Source of the DNA: Vibrio pectenicida
GTDB taxonomy: Bacteria > Pseudomonadota > Gammaproteobacteria > Enterobacterales > Vibrionaceae
Assembly (NCBI GenBank): GCA_024347015.1
Contig: AP024889.1
Coordinates: 620,001-684,000 of the forward strand
DNA: 64,000 nucleotides
Direction of reading: 5' to 3'
Below, piece after piece: positions 26,891 through 38,931 of this stretch (positions within the stretch are counted from its first letter, which is position 1; every line of letters starts with the position of its first letter). The notes under the pieces were generated by a model. It worked only from the letters and a program-made list of their open reading frames with translations, made no database searches and was not told the origin of the DNA. The translations under genes and the position numbers were made by a program.

Positions 26891-27949
26891 ATGCAAGTAT
26901 CCGATTTCCATTTTGATTTACCTGATGAGCTAATTGCTCGTTACCCTCAGCCAGAGCGTACGGCCAGCCGATTATTACAGTTAGATGGTAATACTGGGCT
27001 GCTTTGTGATGGCATATTTACTGACGTTTTAGAACAAATTCAAGCTGGCGATTTAGTCGTATTCAATAACACGCGCGTTATACCTGCTCGTTTATTTGGC
27101 CGTAAGGAATCAGGCGGTAAGCTGGAAGTTTTGGTCGAGCGGATACTTGATGAGCAACGTATACTTGCCCATGTTCGCTGTTCTAAGTCTCCCAAGCCCG
27201 GTTCGACTATTATGCTTGGTGAAAGCGATGAGTATTCTGCAAAGATGCTTGCACGGCATGAAGCATTGTTTGAACTACAGTTTGAGTCGGACAAGGCGGT
27301 ATTAGAAATCCTTGAGCATATTGGTCATATGCCTTTACCTCCTTATATTGACAGGCCTGATGAAGATTCGGATAAAGAACGTTACCAAACGGTTTACAAC
27401 CAAAAACCAGGTGCTGTGGCTGCGCCAACAGCAGGGTTACATTTTGATGATGAATTACTGGATAGGATTCAAGCCAAAGGTGCGGAGTTAGCCTATGTCA
27501 CACTGCATGTGGGCGCTGGAACCTTCCAGCCTGTTAAAGTCGATAATATTCATGATCACCATATGCATGCTGAATATGTTGAAGTTCCCCAGCAAGTGGT
27601 TGATGCGATTAATAAAACTAAGTCGCGTGGTGGTAAAATTATCGCTGTGGGTACGACATCAGTTCGTTCTTTAGAAAGTGCTGCTCAAGATGCGCTCAAA
27701 AAAGGTACTGAACTTGCTCCTTTTTTTGGTGATACGGAAATCTTTATCTACCCGGGTTATGAATATCAGTTGGTTGATTGTTTGATTACTAACTTTCATC
27801 TACCAGAGTCCACTTTGATTATGTTAGTCAGTGCGTTTGCGGGTTTTGAAAATACAATGAATGCGTATAGTTATGCTGTTGAGAAACAATATCGCTTTTT
27901 CTCCTATGGTGACTCTATGTTTATCAAAAAGAAAACAATTGAGCGTTAA
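26891..27949 (+). CDS. queA: S-adenosylmethionine:tRNA ribosyltransferase-isomerase
   Basis: A 352-aa QueA, which adds the epoxycyclopentane ring from S-adenosylmethionine to 7-aminomethyl-deazaguanine in tRNA during queuosine synthesis. Family segments are [20 protein letters not shown] in the first 20 residues, [22 protein letters not shown] and NFHLPESTL. It is the first gene of a queA-tgt-yajC-secD-secF cluster conserved in gammaproteobacteria. Confidence 0.96.
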   Translation: MQVSDFHFDLPDELIARYPQPERTASRLLQLDGNTGLLCDGIFTDVLEQIQAGDLVVFNNTRVIPARLFGRKESGGKLEVLVERILDEQRILAHVRCSKSPKPGSTIMLGESDEYSAKMLARHEALFELQFESDKAVLEILEHIGHMPLPPYIDRPDEDSDKERYQTVYNQKPGAVAAPTAGLHFDDELLDRIQAKGAELAYVTLHVGAGTFQPVKVDNIHDHHMHAEYVEVPQQVVDAINKTKSRGGKIIAVGTTSVRSLESAAQDALKKGTELAPFFGDTEIFIYPGYEYQLVDCLITNFHLPESTLIMLVSAFAGFENTMNAYSYAVEKQYRFFSYGDSMFIKKKTIER

Positions 27950-28008
27950 AAAATTGAAGAGTGCTAGCTATGAGCTAGGAAACCAACTAGAGATTGGTTT
28001 GTTGCTAA

Positions 28009-29220
<1,212 letters not shown>

Positions 29221-29229
29221 AAATTAGTG

Positions 29230-29256
29230 GCTTTTGGTATTTTGCCAAAGGCTTTT
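29230..29256 (+). terminator. Hairpin after tgt
   Basis: An 8-bp stem including one G-T pair (29230-29237 with 29245-29252), loop TATTTTG, followed by TTTT. It may partly terminate tgt transcripts before yajC or mark an mRNA processing point. Confidence 0.6.
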
Positions 29257-29383
29257 GTGGATTAAGTAGGCAAATTCAAGGTAATTTTGCGAGTCGGCTA
29301 GCTAATTGTTTAACTCGCCCTTGAAACCTTGAAACATAAGCCCAACTTGGATATTTAATAAAAGAAAATAGAGGACAATCTTA

Positions 29384-29707
29384 ATGTTTACTAATGCTTA
29401 TGCCGCAGATGGCGCACCCGCAGGCGGTGGTTTTGAAATGCTGATCATGCTTGGCATGTTCGCGGTTATTTTTTACTTCATGATTTACCGTCCACAATCA
29501 AAGCGTGTTAAAGAACATAAGAGTTTAATGGCATCTATGGGTAAAGGTGACGAAGTCCTCACTAGTGGTGGTTTAGTCGGTAAAATTACTAAAATTGCAG
29601 AAGATAATGACTACATTTCTGTTGAATTAAATGCCAACAACGAAATCGTTATTAAGAAAGATTTTGTGACAGCAGTGCTACCAAAAGGTACGCTTAAATC
29701 TCTATAA
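29384..29707 (+). CDS. yajC: Sec translocon accessory protein YajC
   Basis: A 107-aa protein with a single membrane segment (about 18-38; MLIMLGMFAVIFYFMIYRPQ) and the basic RPQSKRVKEHK and GDEVLTSGGLVGKI segments of YajC. It associates with SecD and SecF, encoded next. AGAGGACA precedes the ATG. Confidence 0.95.
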   Translation: MFTNAYAADGAPAGGGFEMLIMLGMFAVIFYFMIYRPQSKRVKEHKSLMASMGKGDEVLTSGGLVGKITKIAEDNDYISVELNANNEIVIKKDFVTAVLPKGTLKSL

Positions 29708-29727
29708 ACAGCTAAAGGATCCTCGCT

Positions 29728-31584
29728 GTGCTTAACCGCTATCCATTATGGAAGTATTTGATGGTGGTGTTGACCATTGCCATTGCTGCTTTATATGCAC
29801 TTCCCAATATCTATGGTGAAGATCCGGCAATTCAAATTACAGGGGCGCGAGGCGCCTCTGTTGATATGTCAACGCTGGACTCTATCACTCAAGTTCTTGA
29901 TGAAAAGGGCTTATCTCAAAAATCCATTGCTTTAGAAGATGGATCCATTCTTGTTCGTTTTAATGATACTGATACTCAGCTTAGTGCTCGTGATGTTATT
30001 AACGAATCCTTGGGTAAAGATAAGATTGTTGCCTTAAACCTAGCTCCTGCGACACCTGATTGGCTTAATACTATTGGTGCTGCGCCGATGAAATTAGGTT
30101 TAGATCTCCGTGGCGGTGTTCATTTCCTGATGGAAGTGGATATGGAGGCAGCGATGGAAAAATTAGTCGGCCAACAGGAAGAAGCATTTCGTAGCGAGCT
30201 TCGTGAAGCCAAGATACGCTATCGAGCGATTCGCCCTTCAGATAAAGATTCTGTTGAAGTTTTACTTCGCAATGATGAACAGCTTGCTGATGCGAAACGT
30301 CTATTGACGCAAAACCACCCCGACATGACGTTTTTGGACTCAGATGCTGGTGGTCGTTTTACACTGACGGCGACGTTTACAGAGCCGCGTCTAGCTGAAA
30401 TTCGAAACTATGCGGTGGAGCAGAACATTACCATTTTGCGCAATCGTGTCAATGAACTGGGTGTTGCTGAGCCTCTTGTTCAACGCCAGGGAGCGAGTCG
30501 GATTGTCGTTGAATTGCCGGGTGTTCAGGATACGGCTCGTGCAAAGGAAATTTTGGGGGCAACAGCTACTCTAGAATTTCGTGAAGTTGATGATAAAGCG
30601 GATTTATCAGCGGCAGCGAGTGGCAGGGCTCCAGCGGGTAGTGAAATCAAGCAAACTCGAGACGGCCGGCCTGTTGTCTTGAAAAAACGTGTGATTTTGG
30701 GCGGTTCGAGTATTACAGATGCCAGTTCAGGTGCTGATGAATACGGTCGCCCTCAGGTGAATATTTCACTTGATAGTGAGGGCGGCAGTAAAATGTCAGC
30801 GTTCTCAAAAAAGAACATTGGTAAGCTGATGGCGACGGTATTTGCTGAGTATAAAGACAGTGGTCGACGTACGCCTGAAGGCAAAGTGATTTTGAGTAAG
30901 CATGAAGAAGTCATCAACCAAGCAACGATTCAGTCTGCACTCGGGCGTAATTTCCGTATCACCGGAATAGACTCTGCCGCTGAAGCTCACAATCTCGCGT
31001 TATTACTTCGAGCTGGTGCTCTGATTGCACCGATTTCTATTGTCGAAGAGCGTACTATTGGTCCATCTATGGGCCAGCAGAATATAGACATGGGAGTGAT
31101 GGCGTGTATCTGGGGTATGGTTGCTGTGATGCTATTTACTTTGCTTTATTATCGTAAGTTTGGCCTTATTGCCAACATGGCATTGATGGTAAACCTTGTG
31201 TTAATCATTGGTGTGATGTCGATGATACCTGGTGCAACTATGACCCTTCCTGGTATTGCTGGCATTGTACTGACTGTCGGTATGGCGGTAGATGCCAACG
31301 TTCTTATTTTTGAACGGATACGTGAAGAACTCCGTGATGGACGTAACCCTCAGCAAGCTATTCATCAGGGGTATGCAAATGCATTTAGTACCATCGCTGA
31401 TGCGAATATTACTACTCTGATCACCGCTATTATTCTCTTTGCTGTTGGTACGGGTGCGATCAAAGGTTTTGCCGTCACACTGTCTATCGGTATTTTAACT
31501 TCTATGTTTACTGCCATCATAGGAACGCGCTGCGTTGTCAATTTGATGTATGGCGGAAAGCGTATCAATAAATTGTCGATCTAA
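29728..31584 (+). CDS. secD: Protein translocase subunit SecD
   Basis: A 618-aa RND-type SecD with an N-terminal membrane anchor, a large periplasmic domain ([17 protein letters not shown]) and six C-terminal membrane segments including [18 protein letters not shown]. It uses proton motive force to help late steps of protein export. The start codon is GTG at 29728, with AAAGGAT upstream, 20 bp after yajC. Confidence 0.97.
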   Translation: MLNRYPLWKYLMVVLTIAIAALYALPNIYGEDPAIQITGARGASVDMSTLDSITQVLDEKGLSQKSIALEDGSILVRFNDTDTQLSARDVINESLGKDKIVALNLAPATPDWLNTIGAAPMKLGLDLRGGVHFLMEVDMEAAMEKLVGQQEEAFRSELREAKIRYRAIRPSDKDSVEVLLRNDEQLADAKRLLTQNHPDMTFLDSDAGGRFTLTATFTEPRLAEIRNYAVEQNITILRNRVNELGVAEPLVQRQGASRIVVELPGVQDTARAKEILGATATLEFREVDDKADLSAAASGRAPAGSEIKQTRDGRPVVLKKRVILGGSSITDASSGADEYGRPQVNISLDSEGGSKMSAFSKKNIGKLMATVFAEYKDSGRRTPEGKVILSKHEEVINQATIQSALGRNFRITGIDSAAEAHNLALLLRAGALIAPISIVEERTIGPSMGQQNIDMGVMACIWGMVAVMLFTLLYYRKFGLIANMALMVNLVLIIGVMSMIPGATMTLPGIAGIVLTVGMAVDANVLIFERIREELRDGRNPQQAIHQGYANAFSTIADANITTLITAIILFAVGTGAIKGFAVTLSIGILTSMFTAIIGTRCVVNLMYGGKRINKLSI

Positions 31585-31598
31585 GGCTGGATATAACT

Positions 31599-32549
31599 AT
31601 GTTTCAGATTCTAAAAGTAGACAAAATGATCGACTTTATGCGTTGGTCTAAATTCGCTTTCCTTCTATCGATTCTTATGATTGGTGCGTCGATATTTACT
31701 TTATCAACTCAGTGGCTTAACTGGGGACTTGATTTCACCGGTGGTACTCTAATAGAAGTTGGCTTTGAACAGCCTGCAGATTTAGAGGAAATCCGCAGTG
31801 CTCTTGAGGCAAAAGGTTTTGGTGATGCAACGGTTCAGAACTTTGGTAGTTCACGTGACGTTCTGGTTCGTTTGCGTCCACGTGAAGGCGTCGCTGGAGA
31901 GACTCTTGGTAATGAAATTCTTAGCGCGATAAAAACCGGTACTGGTGAAAGCGTTGAAATGCGCCGCATTGAGTTTGTTGGGCCCAATGTTGGAGATGAG
32001 CTTACAGAAGCTGGTGGGCTTGCGATTATCGTTTCTCTGATTTGTATCTTGATTTACGTATCAGTACGATTTGAGTGGCGGCTTGCTGCTGGTGCTGTGC
32101 TTGCGCTTACACACGATGTGATTATTACTCTTGGGGTCTTCTCCTTGATGCAAATCGAAGTTGATTTGACAATAGTAGCGGCGCTCCTTACGGTTGTGGG
32201 TTATTCACTCAATGACACGATAGTCGTGTTTGACCGCATTCGAGAAAATTTCCGCAAGATGCGTAAAGGTGAACCCGCAGAAATTATGGATAGTTCCATT
32301 ACTCAAACTTTAAGCCGTACTCTTATTACTTCCGGTACTACTTTGTTTGTAGTAATTGCCCTATTTGTTCAGGGCGGAGCGATGATTCATGGCTTTGCTA
32401 CTGCTCTTTTATTGGGTATTACTGTTGGTACATACTCTTCAATCTACGTTGCATCTGCACTGGCTCTTAAACTCGGTATTACCAAAGAGCATCTCATGCC
32501 ACCTCAGGTGGAAAAAGAAGGTGCTGAATTCGACGAAATACCTCAATAA
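31599..32549 (+). CDS. secF: Protein translocase subunit SecF
   Basis: A 316-aa SecF with an N-terminal membrane segment, a small periplasmic domain (GLDFTGGTLIEVGFEQ) and five further segments with VVGYSLNDTIVVFDRIREN. It forms a complex with SecD and YajC. It is the last gene of the cluster and is followed by a strong terminator. Confidence 0.97.
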   Translation: MFQILKVDKMIDFMRWSKFAFLLSILMIGASIFTLSTQWLNWGLDFTGGTLIEVGFEQPADLEEIRSALEAKGFGDATVQNFGSSRDVLVRLRPREGVAGETLGNEILSAIKTGTGESVEMRRIEFVGPNVGDELTEAGGLAIIVSLICILIYVSVRFEWRLAAGAVLALTHDVIITLGVFSLMQIEVDLTIVAALLTVVGYSLNDTIVVFDRIRENFRKMRKGEPAEIMDSSITQTLSRTLITSGTTLFVVIALFVQGGAMIHGFATALLLGITVGTYSSIYVASALALKLGITKEHLMPPQVEKEGAEFDEIPQ

Positions 32550-32555
32550 AACACA

Positions 32556-32585
32556 AACCGCTGAACTCTCAGCGGTTTTTTCTTT
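32556..32585 (+). terminator. Terminator of the secDF operon
   Basis: A perfect 9-bp stem, AACCGCTGA (32556-32564) with TCAGCGGTT (32569-32577), 4-nt loop, followed by TTTTCTTTCT. A classic intrinsic terminator 7 nt after the secF stop. Confidence 0.93.
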
Positions 32586-32668
32586 CTGTTTTGTTTAAAC
32601 GAGAAATAATCGAGATATTATTAATTAACTTGGTATTATGGCGAAAATGCAATTACAGGAAGACATTG

Positions 32669-33001
32669 ATGCCACATTTACGTTTTCGTGCCATGGAACC
32701 ACAGAGTATTCAAACCTTATCCAAATCTTTAATTGACGATCTACAACCATATATGGATTGCCCCAGAGAAGATTTTACGTTCGAGTATGTATACACAACG
32801 TTTTATCATGAAGGTCAAGTAAGCCAAGCATATCCATTTGTTGAAGTGTTATGGTTTGAACGAGGTCAAGAAACACAGGATGCTGTAGCCACTATTATTA
32901 CTAAACAAATTCGTCATATTATTGCTGATGATGTCGATGTTGCGGTTATCTTTACTGCTCTTGATGCCACAGCCTACTATGATAATGGTGAGCACTATTA
33001 A
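32669..33001 (+). CDS. DUF1904-family protein
   Basis: A 110-aa protein beginning MPHLRFRAMEPQSIQ, resembling the DUF1904 family of small proteins with a tautomerase-like size and an N-terminal proline after Met. The frame extends to 32591, but the ATG at 32669 with AGGAAG upstream fits the family. No function is established; Pro2 raises a tautomerase-fold possibility, which is inference. Confidence 0.75.
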   Translation: MPHLRFRAMEPQSIQTLSKSLIDDLQPYMDCPREDFTFEYVYTTFYHEGQVSQAYPFVEVLWFERGQETQDAVATIITKQIRHIIADDVDVAVIFTALDATAYYDNGEHY

Positions 33002-33077
33002 CTAACATGTGTTAAGCCTTCGACCCTAATGCCCTTAAAGGTAAGCACAGGTTGTGATTATCAAGGAGAGTGGGGAG

Positions 33078-33914
33078 ATGGTATATAGCTTTGGATGGCG
33101 ATCACCTGTAGCATTACTGCTGTTTTGTGTTCCTTGCTTGGCACTATCCAGCCCTTGGGAGCAGGTTAATGCTCCTTCAGAGCAGTCTTCTCAAGCAATC
33201 GGCAGTTATGCCAACGGATGTTTGGCTGGCGCCTCTCCATTGCCTTTAAAGGGGGTGGGGTACCAGGTGTTGAGAAGTCATCGTCAAAGATATTATGCTC
33301 ACCCTAGTGCCGTCAGTTTTGTTCAGCGTTTTGGGAAACTTTCAGAGCAATACCTTAATACACACATTCTAGTGGGTGATCTATCCCTACCTCAGGGAGG
33401 ACGCTTCTCTTCTGGGCATACGAGCCATCAAACAGGGTTAGATATTGATATTTGGCTCAGGCTTACTCGTGAAAGGCTTCCTGAAAAACAGCTCCGGACA
33501 CCAGTGCCAATTAGTGTCGTCAATATAGAACAGTATCAGTTGTTAAAGGAAAATTGGGATGCCCGTCATTTTGAATTAATTAAAATGGCAGCTTATGACT
33601 CTGACGTTGAACGTATTTTTGTTCATCCTGTGATTAAAGAAAAGCTTTGTGCAGAAGAGGAGTTGGGGCGGCGTGAGTGGTTAAGAAAAGTCCGGCCTTG
33701 GTGGGGGCATCATTATCACATGCACGTTAGGTTGAAGTGCCCACAGGAAAATGTATCTTGTAAGCCTCAAGTTGCACCACCAGATGGCGATGGCTGCGGT
33801 GCTGAGTTAGTAAGCTGGCGGCCTCAACCTAAACCTCAAATGTCGAGGAAAGTGAATAAGAAAAAAAGCAAAGTGATACCTGTACAATGCCAACAAATGT
33901 TAGACAATATTTAG
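33078..33914 (+). CDS. mepA: Penicillin-insensitive murein endopeptidase MepA
   Basis: A 278-aa periplasmic peptidase of the LAS family that cleaves the D-alanyl-meso-diaminopimelate crosslinks of peptidoglycan. It has a signal peptide (about 1-24), zinc ligands in HQTGLDID (H117, D124 of this numbering) and the WWGHHYHMHVRL motif. The frame extends to a GTG at 33054; the ATG at 33078, with AAGGAG 9 nt upstream, starts the signal peptide. Confidence 0.92.
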   Translation: MVYSFGWRSPVALLLFCVPCLALSSPWEQVNAPSEQSSQAIGSYANGCLAGASPLPLKGVGYQVLRSHRQRYYAHPSAVSFVQRFGKLSEQYLNTHILVGDLSLPQGGRFSSGHTSHQTGLDIDIWLRLTRERLPEKQLRTPVPISVVNIEQYQLLKENWDARHFELIKMAAYDSDVERIFVHPVIKEKLCAEEELGRREWLRKVRPWWGHHYHMHVRLKCPQENVSCKPQVAPPDGDGCGAELVSWRPQPKPQMSRKVNKKKSKVIPVQCQQMLDNI

Positions 33915-33918
33915 ACAA

Positions 33919-33944
33919 AGATGCCGCTCTAATAAGCGGCATCT
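33919..33944. terminator. Hairpin between mepA and yfhL
   Basis: A perfect 10-bp stem, AGATGCCGCT (33919-33928) with AGCGGCATCT (33935-33944), 6-nt loop, between converging genes. The T-run after it is poor, but the position and stem suggest a terminator. Confidence 0.75.
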
Positions 33945-33965
33945 AATTGTTAAGTGCAACAGACC

Positions 33966-34220
33966 CTAAGCTAACCCTTGAATGATGACAAACTTTTCTA
34001 ATAGTTGTTCGTCTGTCTCGATATTATCTGGGTCTGTTATGATGCACTTTGTTATTGGGCATACTGTTTGACAAGTTGGTTTTTCATAGTGACCTTTACA
34101 TTCTGTACATAGATCAGGGTCGATCTCAAAGATAGAGTCACCCATACTAATCGCACCATTAGGACATTCTGGGTCACACATATCACAGTTAATGCATTTA
34201 TCCGTGATCAACAATGCCAT
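33966..34220 (-). CDS. yfhL: YfhL-family 2[4Fe-4S] ferredoxin
   Basis: An 84-aa ferredoxin with two cluster motifs, CINCDMCDPECP and CTECKGHYEKPTCQTVCP; the second has the long insertion typical of Alvin-type ferredoxins. It starts 2 bp downstream of the trhP stop codon, so the two are co-transcribed. The adjacency suggests it supplies electrons to, or matures, the tRNA hydroxylation system; this is inference supported by E. coli genetics as I recall it. Confidence 0.92.
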   Translation of the reverse strand: MALLITDKCINCDMCDPECPNGAISMGDSIFEIDPDLCTECKGHYEKPTCQTVCPITKCIITDPDNIETDEQLLEKFVIIQGLA

Positions 34221-34222
34221 GG

Positions 34223-35623
34223 TTATTTGCCTGTAGGATTACGGGTATCCTGACCCTTATTAAGATTACGCATCAAGAGACCGTATTCTAGATCCATATC
34301 TTGTGGCACAGGAATGAAAACAAAGTGACCATTGCCTTTTGCATCATCAACAGGTTGTGATTTGCGGTTTTCCATTACTTCAAGCGTAAAGACAACATTT
34401 CCTTTTGGTGTCATCAGCTCAAGGCTATCACCTACAAGGAATTTATTCTTAACTTCTACTTCAACAAGATCTCCACGGCGTTTACCTGTAAACTCACCAA
34501 CAAATTGCTGAGCATCAGAGACGGAATAACCATAATCATAGTTCTGATAAGTATCGTGTGTGTGGCGACGTAGGAAGCCCTCGGTGTAGCCGCGGTGAGC
34601 CAAACCCTCTAAGGTTCCCATTAGGTTTTGGTCAAACGGTTTACCAGCGACGGCATCATCAATTGCCTTACGATACACTTGAGCGGTTCGGGCGCAGTAA
34701 TAAAATGATTTAGTACGTCCTTCAATTTTAAGTGAATGGACGCCCATCTTAGTTAGGCGCTCTACGTGTTGAACAGCACGGAGGTCTTTTGAATTCATGA
34801 TATAAGTGCCATGTTCATCTTCGAAGGCTGCCATCTTTTCTTCAGGTCGGTGGCTCTCTGAAAGTAGCACAACTTCATCTGTTGGCTGCCCATGGCCTAA
34901 AGTAGTTTGAGGCGCTTCATTTTGCACCTCAATTGCTTGTATTTGATTAGGGTCGAACTGCTCAACGATTTGTCCTGAATCGTCTTCTTTACCTTTTTCA
35001 ACGTTATATTCCCAGCGGCAGGCATTAGTACAAGTTCCTTGATTCGGATCTCGCTTATTCATATATCCTGAGAGTAAGCAACGACCAGAATATGCCATGC
35101 ATAGCGCACCGTGAACGAATACTTCCAGTTCAGTTTCAGGGCAGTGTTGGCGGATTTCTTCAATTTCTTCTAAGGAAAGTTCACGTGAAACAATCACACG
35201 TTCAATGCCATTGGCCGCCCAAAACTTAACTGTTGCCCAGTTAACCGCGTTGGCTTGAACTGATAGGTGAATAGGGATGTCAGGGAAAGTCTCACGAACC
35301 ATCATGATTAAACCAGGATCTGACATGATGAGTGCATCTGGGCCCATTTCAACTACGGGTTTAAGATCGCGAATAAAGGTCTTTAACTTAGAGTTATGTG
35401 GTTGGATATTACATACCACATAAAGCTTTTTGCCTAATGAATGCGCTTCATCAATACCAATTTTTAGGTTTTCGTGATTGAATTCGTTGTTGCGTACACG
35501 CAAGCTGTAACGAGGTTGGCCTGCATATACTGCGTCTGCGCCGTAGGCAAAGGCGTAACGCATGTTTTTTAAACTGCCTGCTGGTGACAGTAGCTCAGGT
35601 ATAAATGCTTTTTCAGTCGTCAT
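34223..35623 (-). CDS. trhP: tRNA 5-hydroxyuridine modification protein (U32 family)
   Basis: A 466-aa U32-peptidase-family protein (formerly YegQ), beginning ELLSPAGSLKNMRYAFAYGADAVYAG. The conserved cysteine cluster is GALCMAYSGRCLLSGYM followed by GTCTNACRWEY. TrhP is needed for hydroxylation of uridine 34 in several tRNAs. A charged insert (about 216-265) separates the cysteine region from the C-terminal domain. Confidence 0.93.
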   Translation of the reverse strand: MTTEKAFIPELLSPAGSLKNMRYAFAYGADAVYAGQPRYSLRVRNNEFNHENLKIGIDEAHSLGKKLYVVCNIQPHNSKLKTFIRDLKPVVEMGPDALIMSDPGLIMMVRETFPDIPIHLSVQANAVNWATVKFWAANGIERVIVSRELSLEEIEEIRQHCPETELEVFVHGALCMAYSGRCLLSGYMNKRDPNQGTCTNACRWEYNVEKGKEDDSGQIVEQFDPNQIQAIEVQNEAPQTTLGHGQPTDEVVLLSESHRPEEKMAAFEDEHGTYIMNSKDLRAVQHVERLTKMGVHSLKIEGRTKSFYYCARTAQVYRKAIDDAVAGKPFDQNLMGTLEGLAHRGYTEGFLRRHTHDTYQNYDYGYSVSDAQQFVGEFTGKRRGDLVEVEVKNKFLVGDSLELMTPKGNVVFTLEVMENRKSQPVDDAKGNGHFVFIPVPQDMDLEYGLLMRNLNKGQDTRNPTGK

Positions 35624-35755
35624 GTCTAGTTCTCTTAGTCTGATCTCAAGTCAGGTCAATTCCACCTAATGGAATTGGGGCGAAAATTCTACGCTAAAAC
35701 GTGAGATGTGACTAGGAAAAAGTCCATGTTACCGTTGCGGGAATTGTTGAGGGAT

Positions 35756-35782
35756 TAGGTACTCGCAGATATCGAGTACCTA
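35756..35782 (-). terminator. Hairpin downstream of rdgC
   Basis: A perfect 10-bp stem, TAGGTACTCG (35756-35765) with CGAGTACCTA (35773-35782), loop of 7 nt, 9 bp after the rdgC stop. It lacks a T-run on the minus strand, so it may stabilise the message or be a weak terminator. Confidence 0.6.
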
Positions 35783-35790
35783 GATAGAGA

Positions 35791-36705
35791 CTAAGCATTT
35801 GCTTGAGGTAAACCACCAAGAGATTCGTACAAGTTGGGTAGGAAAGCACTAAGCTCGCCGCACATTAGTGAAAAGTCGGCGTCAAATCGAGCGGCTTGGT
35901 CTTCTCTTGGAATGTCATCATTGTGATCTTTTAGTTCATCTGAGAACTTGAGGCGTTTGATACTTCCATCTTCAGCAAGAAGAAACTCGATCCGCTCTTG
36001 CCACCATAAGGCGAGCTTAGTTACAACTTTATCTGCTTTTATATGGCTGAGGATTTCATCGGCTGTTAATTCTTGTTTTTTACAGCGAATGACGCCGCCT
36101 TCTTCAAGAACGGATTTAAGTTCAGCTTCATCAAGCATCTCCATACCTACGGGCGTATCGCCAGTTTTGACCCATTCGGTCAATGTAGTCTCCACTGCCT
36201 TTTCTGGTATGGCAGGAACAACGGGTAAACTGCCGATAGTTTTGCGAAGAAGTGCTAATACATCCTCAGCTTTTTTATAGCTGCTAGCATCGACGAGGAT
36301 GAAGCCTTCTTTGGGTAAGATCAGTACAAAGGTATGGTTACTGCGGCTAAAAGCTCGTGGCAGCAAGTCCATAATAATGTCTTCTTTAAGGTTATCTTTT
36401 TCTGTTTTCTTGAGAGGCCGACCTTCCTGTGCTTCAAGTACATCTACTTTGGCATTGAGTGAGTCTTTAATCACAGATGCTGGCAACATCTTTTCTTCTT
36501 TTTTTGCGCAGATCAAGATCCGATCTTCAGAGACATGAGTCATCATGTCTCCGTGCCTTCCTATTGCTGCCACCCAGCCAAATTTTTGCTTGTCCTGACT
36601 ACCGCAGGGTGTAAAACGAAATTCAGTAAGCTGCTTTTCCAGCTCGTCTGCTTGGAATTTGATATCACGATTAAAACGGTAAACTAGACAGTTTTTAAAC
36701 CACAT
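35791..36705 (-). CDS. rdgC: Recombination-associated protein RdgC
   Basis: A 304-aa RdgC, a ring-forming DNA-binding protein that modulates RecA loading. It starts [15 protein letters not shown] and contains [17 protein letters not shown] and [12 protein letters not shown], all typical of the family. Normal length and single-gene transcription unit, divergent from phoB. Confidence 0.94.
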   Translation of the reverse strand: MWFKNCLVYRFNRDIKFQADELEKQLTEFRFTPCGSQDKQKFGWVAAIGRHGDMMTHVSEDRILICAKKEEKMLPASVIKDSLNAKVDVLEAQEGRPLKKTEKDNLKEDIIMDLLPRAFSRSNHTFVLILPKEGFILVDASSYKKAEDVLALLRKTIGSLPVVPAIPEKAVETTLTEWVKTGDTPVGMEMLDEAELKSVLEEGGVIRCKKQELTADEILSHIKADKVVTKLALWWQERIEFLLAEDGSIKRLKFSDELKDHNDDIPREDQAARFDADFSLMCGELSAFLPNLYESLGGLPQANA

Positions 36706-36833
36706 ATAATTTCTCTGTACCTAGGGTCTGTTGATCTTAAGCTTTGGTTACCAATCATAAAGATTTTTACTCAGCTTGTCCCATTGCAATTGCTCATCAT
36801 TGAGATGAAACTTATATTAAAATTTGTTTTCAA

Positions 36834-36867
36834 TGGTCACAAAAGTGTCATAATTGATAGTGATAAT
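36834..36867 (+). promoter_or_regulatory. phoB: Pho box and -10 element upstream of phoB
   Basis: TGGTCAC-AAAA-GTGTCAT (36834-36851) has the 7-4-7 layout of a PhoB box; the second repeat matches CTGTCAT in 6 of 7 positions, the first in 4. A -10-like GATAAT (36862-36867) lies exactly 10 bp downstream, the spacing of PhoB-activated promoters. Autoregulation of phoBR is predicted. Confidence 0.6.
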
Positions 36868-36916
36868 GCTTTGGTCAATGCCCGATTAAATTAACTTACT
36901 TAAAGGTTATTCAATT

Positions 36917-37606
36917 ATGTCGAGAAGGATTCTTGTTGTTGAAGATGAAGCCCCAATTCGCGAAATGCTTTGCTTTGTCCTTGAGCAGAAAGGTTATCAT
37001 GCTGTTGAAGCAGAAGATTATGATAGTGCAGTAACCAAACTTTCTGAACCTTTTCCAGATCTGGTTCTTCTCGACTGGATGCTACCTGGCGGCAGTGGTA
37101 TTAACTTTATCAAACATATGAAACGCGAAGAGCTGACCCGTAATATACCAGTGGTCATGCTGACAGCTCGTGGAGAAGAGGAAGATAAGGTACGCGGTTT
37201 AGAAGTTGGGGCAGATGACTACATCACTAAACCTTTTTCTCCCAAAGAGCTTGTTGCGCGCCTTAAAGCTGTTATTCGTCGTGTGACTCCGACGGCTTTA
37301 GAAGATGTAATTAATGTGCAAGGGCTTAAACTTGATCCTGTTTCTCATCGAGTTATGGCAAATGATCAGCCGCTAGAAATGGGGCCTACAGAGTTCAAAA
37401 TGCTTCATTTTTTTATGACTCATCAAGAGCGAGTATATAGCCGTGAACAATTGTTAAATAATGTCTGGGGCACCAATGTTTACGTTGAAGATAGAACGGT
37501 TGATGTGCATATCCGCCGTTTGAGAAAAGCGCTTGAAGGAGCAGGTCACGATAGGTTGGTTCAGACGGTTCGTGGTGCAGGCTATCGCTTTTCAACTAAA
37601 GCCTGA
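36917..37606 (+). CDS. phoB: Phosphate response regulator PhoB
   Basis: A 229-aa OmpR-class response regulator. The receiver domain has D10, the phosphoacceptor D53 in [11 protein letters not shown] and K105 region [11 protein letters not shown]; the C-terminal winged HTH includes [14 protein letters not shown] and [13 protein letters not shown]. It activates phosphate-starvation genes, likely including the pst genes here. Confidence 0.97.
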   Translation: MSRRILVVEDEAPIREMLCFVLEQKGYHAVEAEDYDSAVTKLSEPFPDLVLLDWMLPGGSGINFIKHMKREELTRNIPVVMLTARGEEEDKVRGLEVGADDYITKPFSPKELVARLKAVIRRVTPTALEDVINVQGLKLDPVSHRVMANDQPLEMGPTEFKMLHFFMTHQERVYSREQLLNNVWGTNVYVEDRTVDVHIRRLRKALEGAGHDRLVQTVRGAGYRFSTKA

Positions 37607-37632
37607 TTTTAGTTTGTCATCAGGAGAGGTAA

Positions 37633-38931
37633 GTGGTTGAACGGTTAACATGGAAAAAGCTAGCCCGAGATCTGGCTTTTTTTTACACCCCTTGGGTGAT
37701 CGTAGGATGGATTTTTGGTTATATGCCGTGGTTGCTTTTTTCGGCAACGGTATTGCAGCTCGTGTGGCATTTACACAATCAAATGCGTCTTTCAGCATGG
37801 CTGTGGGATGAAAAGCGTCTAACTCCGCCTTCTGGTAGTGGCCATTGGGAATCATTATTTAATGGTATTTATCGCCTGCAGCAGCGGCATCGTAGTAAAC
37901 GAAAAGAACTGAGTAGTCTGATCCGCCGTTTTCGTAATGGTGCAGAATCGTTACCTGATGCGGTGGTTGTTTTTCGCGGTGAGGGTAATATTGTATGGTG
38001 TAATAAATTAGCTCAGCACCTACTAGGTTTTCGCTGGCCAGATGATTCAGGTCAGCCTATTTCCAACTTACTTCGTACACCCGACTTTATTAAATATATC
38101 AATAAAAACGACTTTTCTCAGCCTTTAGAAATGCGTTCGCCACTTAATGTTGAACGCATGCTTGAGCTTCGTATTGTGCCCTATACAGAAGGTGAACACT
38201 TGATGGTGGTTCGTGATGTCTCTCAGCTTAAGCAATTGGAGGGAATGAGGCGCAACTTCTTTGCTAATGTCTCTCATGAGCTTCGTACACCAATGACAGT
38301 GTTACAGGGGTACCTAGAGATGACAGAGGACCCAGATATGGTAGTTGGGCCTATGTGGACCAAGGCTCACGGCGTAATGACTGAGCAGCTTAATCGTATG
38401 AATGGCTTAGTTAATCAGTTATTGACTCTATCAAAAATTGAAGCCGCGCCAATGCACGAATTAGAAGAAGTGGTTAATGTACCTGCGATGCTTGAGGTGT
38501 TAGAAAAAGAAGCACAGAGTTTGAGTGGTGAGCTACAACATAAGCTTAACTTTGAAGTAGAAAGCGGGTTATTGGTATTAGGGGATGAAGATCAGCTGCG
38601 GAGCGCTATTTCCAATCTTGTTTATAATGCAGTTAAGTACACGCCTGCTGGAGCTGATGTCAAGGTTCGCTGGTATCATACAAGACAGGGAGCCTGTTTA
38701 GAGGTTGAAGATAGTGGTGAAGGTATTGAGCCTCAACACCTACACAGATTGACAGAACGTTTTTATCGAGTTGATAAAGCCCGTTCAAGAGATACTGGAG
38801 GTAGTGGCCTTGGGCTTGCCATTGTCAAACATGCTCTAACGCACCATGATTCTCATTTGGATATTCACTCTGAAGTGAGTGTGGGAAGTAAGTTCTCGTT
38901 TGTTTTGCCGCCACGTTTGGTGGTGAACTGA
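37633..38931 (+). CDS. phoR: Phosphate sensor histidine kinase PhoR
   Basis: A 432-aa histidine kinase with two N-terminal membrane segments (about 12-47), a PAS domain (about 100-200), the H-box [10 protein letters not shown] with H215 and an ATPase domain ([37 protein letters not shown]). It lacks a large periplasmic sensor, as usual for PhoR. The start codon is GTG with GGAGAGG upstream, and its stop overlaps the pstS start. Confidence 0.96.
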   Translation: MVERLTWKKLARDLAFFYTPWVIVGWIFGYMPWLLFSATVLQLVWHLHNQMRLSAWLWDEKRLTPPSGSGHWESLFNGIYRLQQRHRSKRKELSSLIRRFRNGAESLPDAVVVFRGEGNIVWCNKLAQHLLGFRWPDDSGQPISNLLRTPDFIKYINKNDFSQPLEMRSPLNVERMLELRIVPYTEGEHLMVVRDVSQLKQLEGMRRNFFANVSHELRTPMTVLQGYLEMTEDPDMVVGPMWTKAHGVMTEQLNRMNGLVNQLLTLSKIEAAPMHELEEVVNVPAMLEVLEKEAQSLSGELQHKLNFEVESGLLVLGDEDQLRSAISNLVYNAVKYTPAGADVKVRWYHTRQGACLEVEDSGEGIEPQHLHRLTERFYRVDKARSRDTGGSGLGLAIVKHALTHHDSHLDIHSEVSVGSKFSFVLPPRLVVN

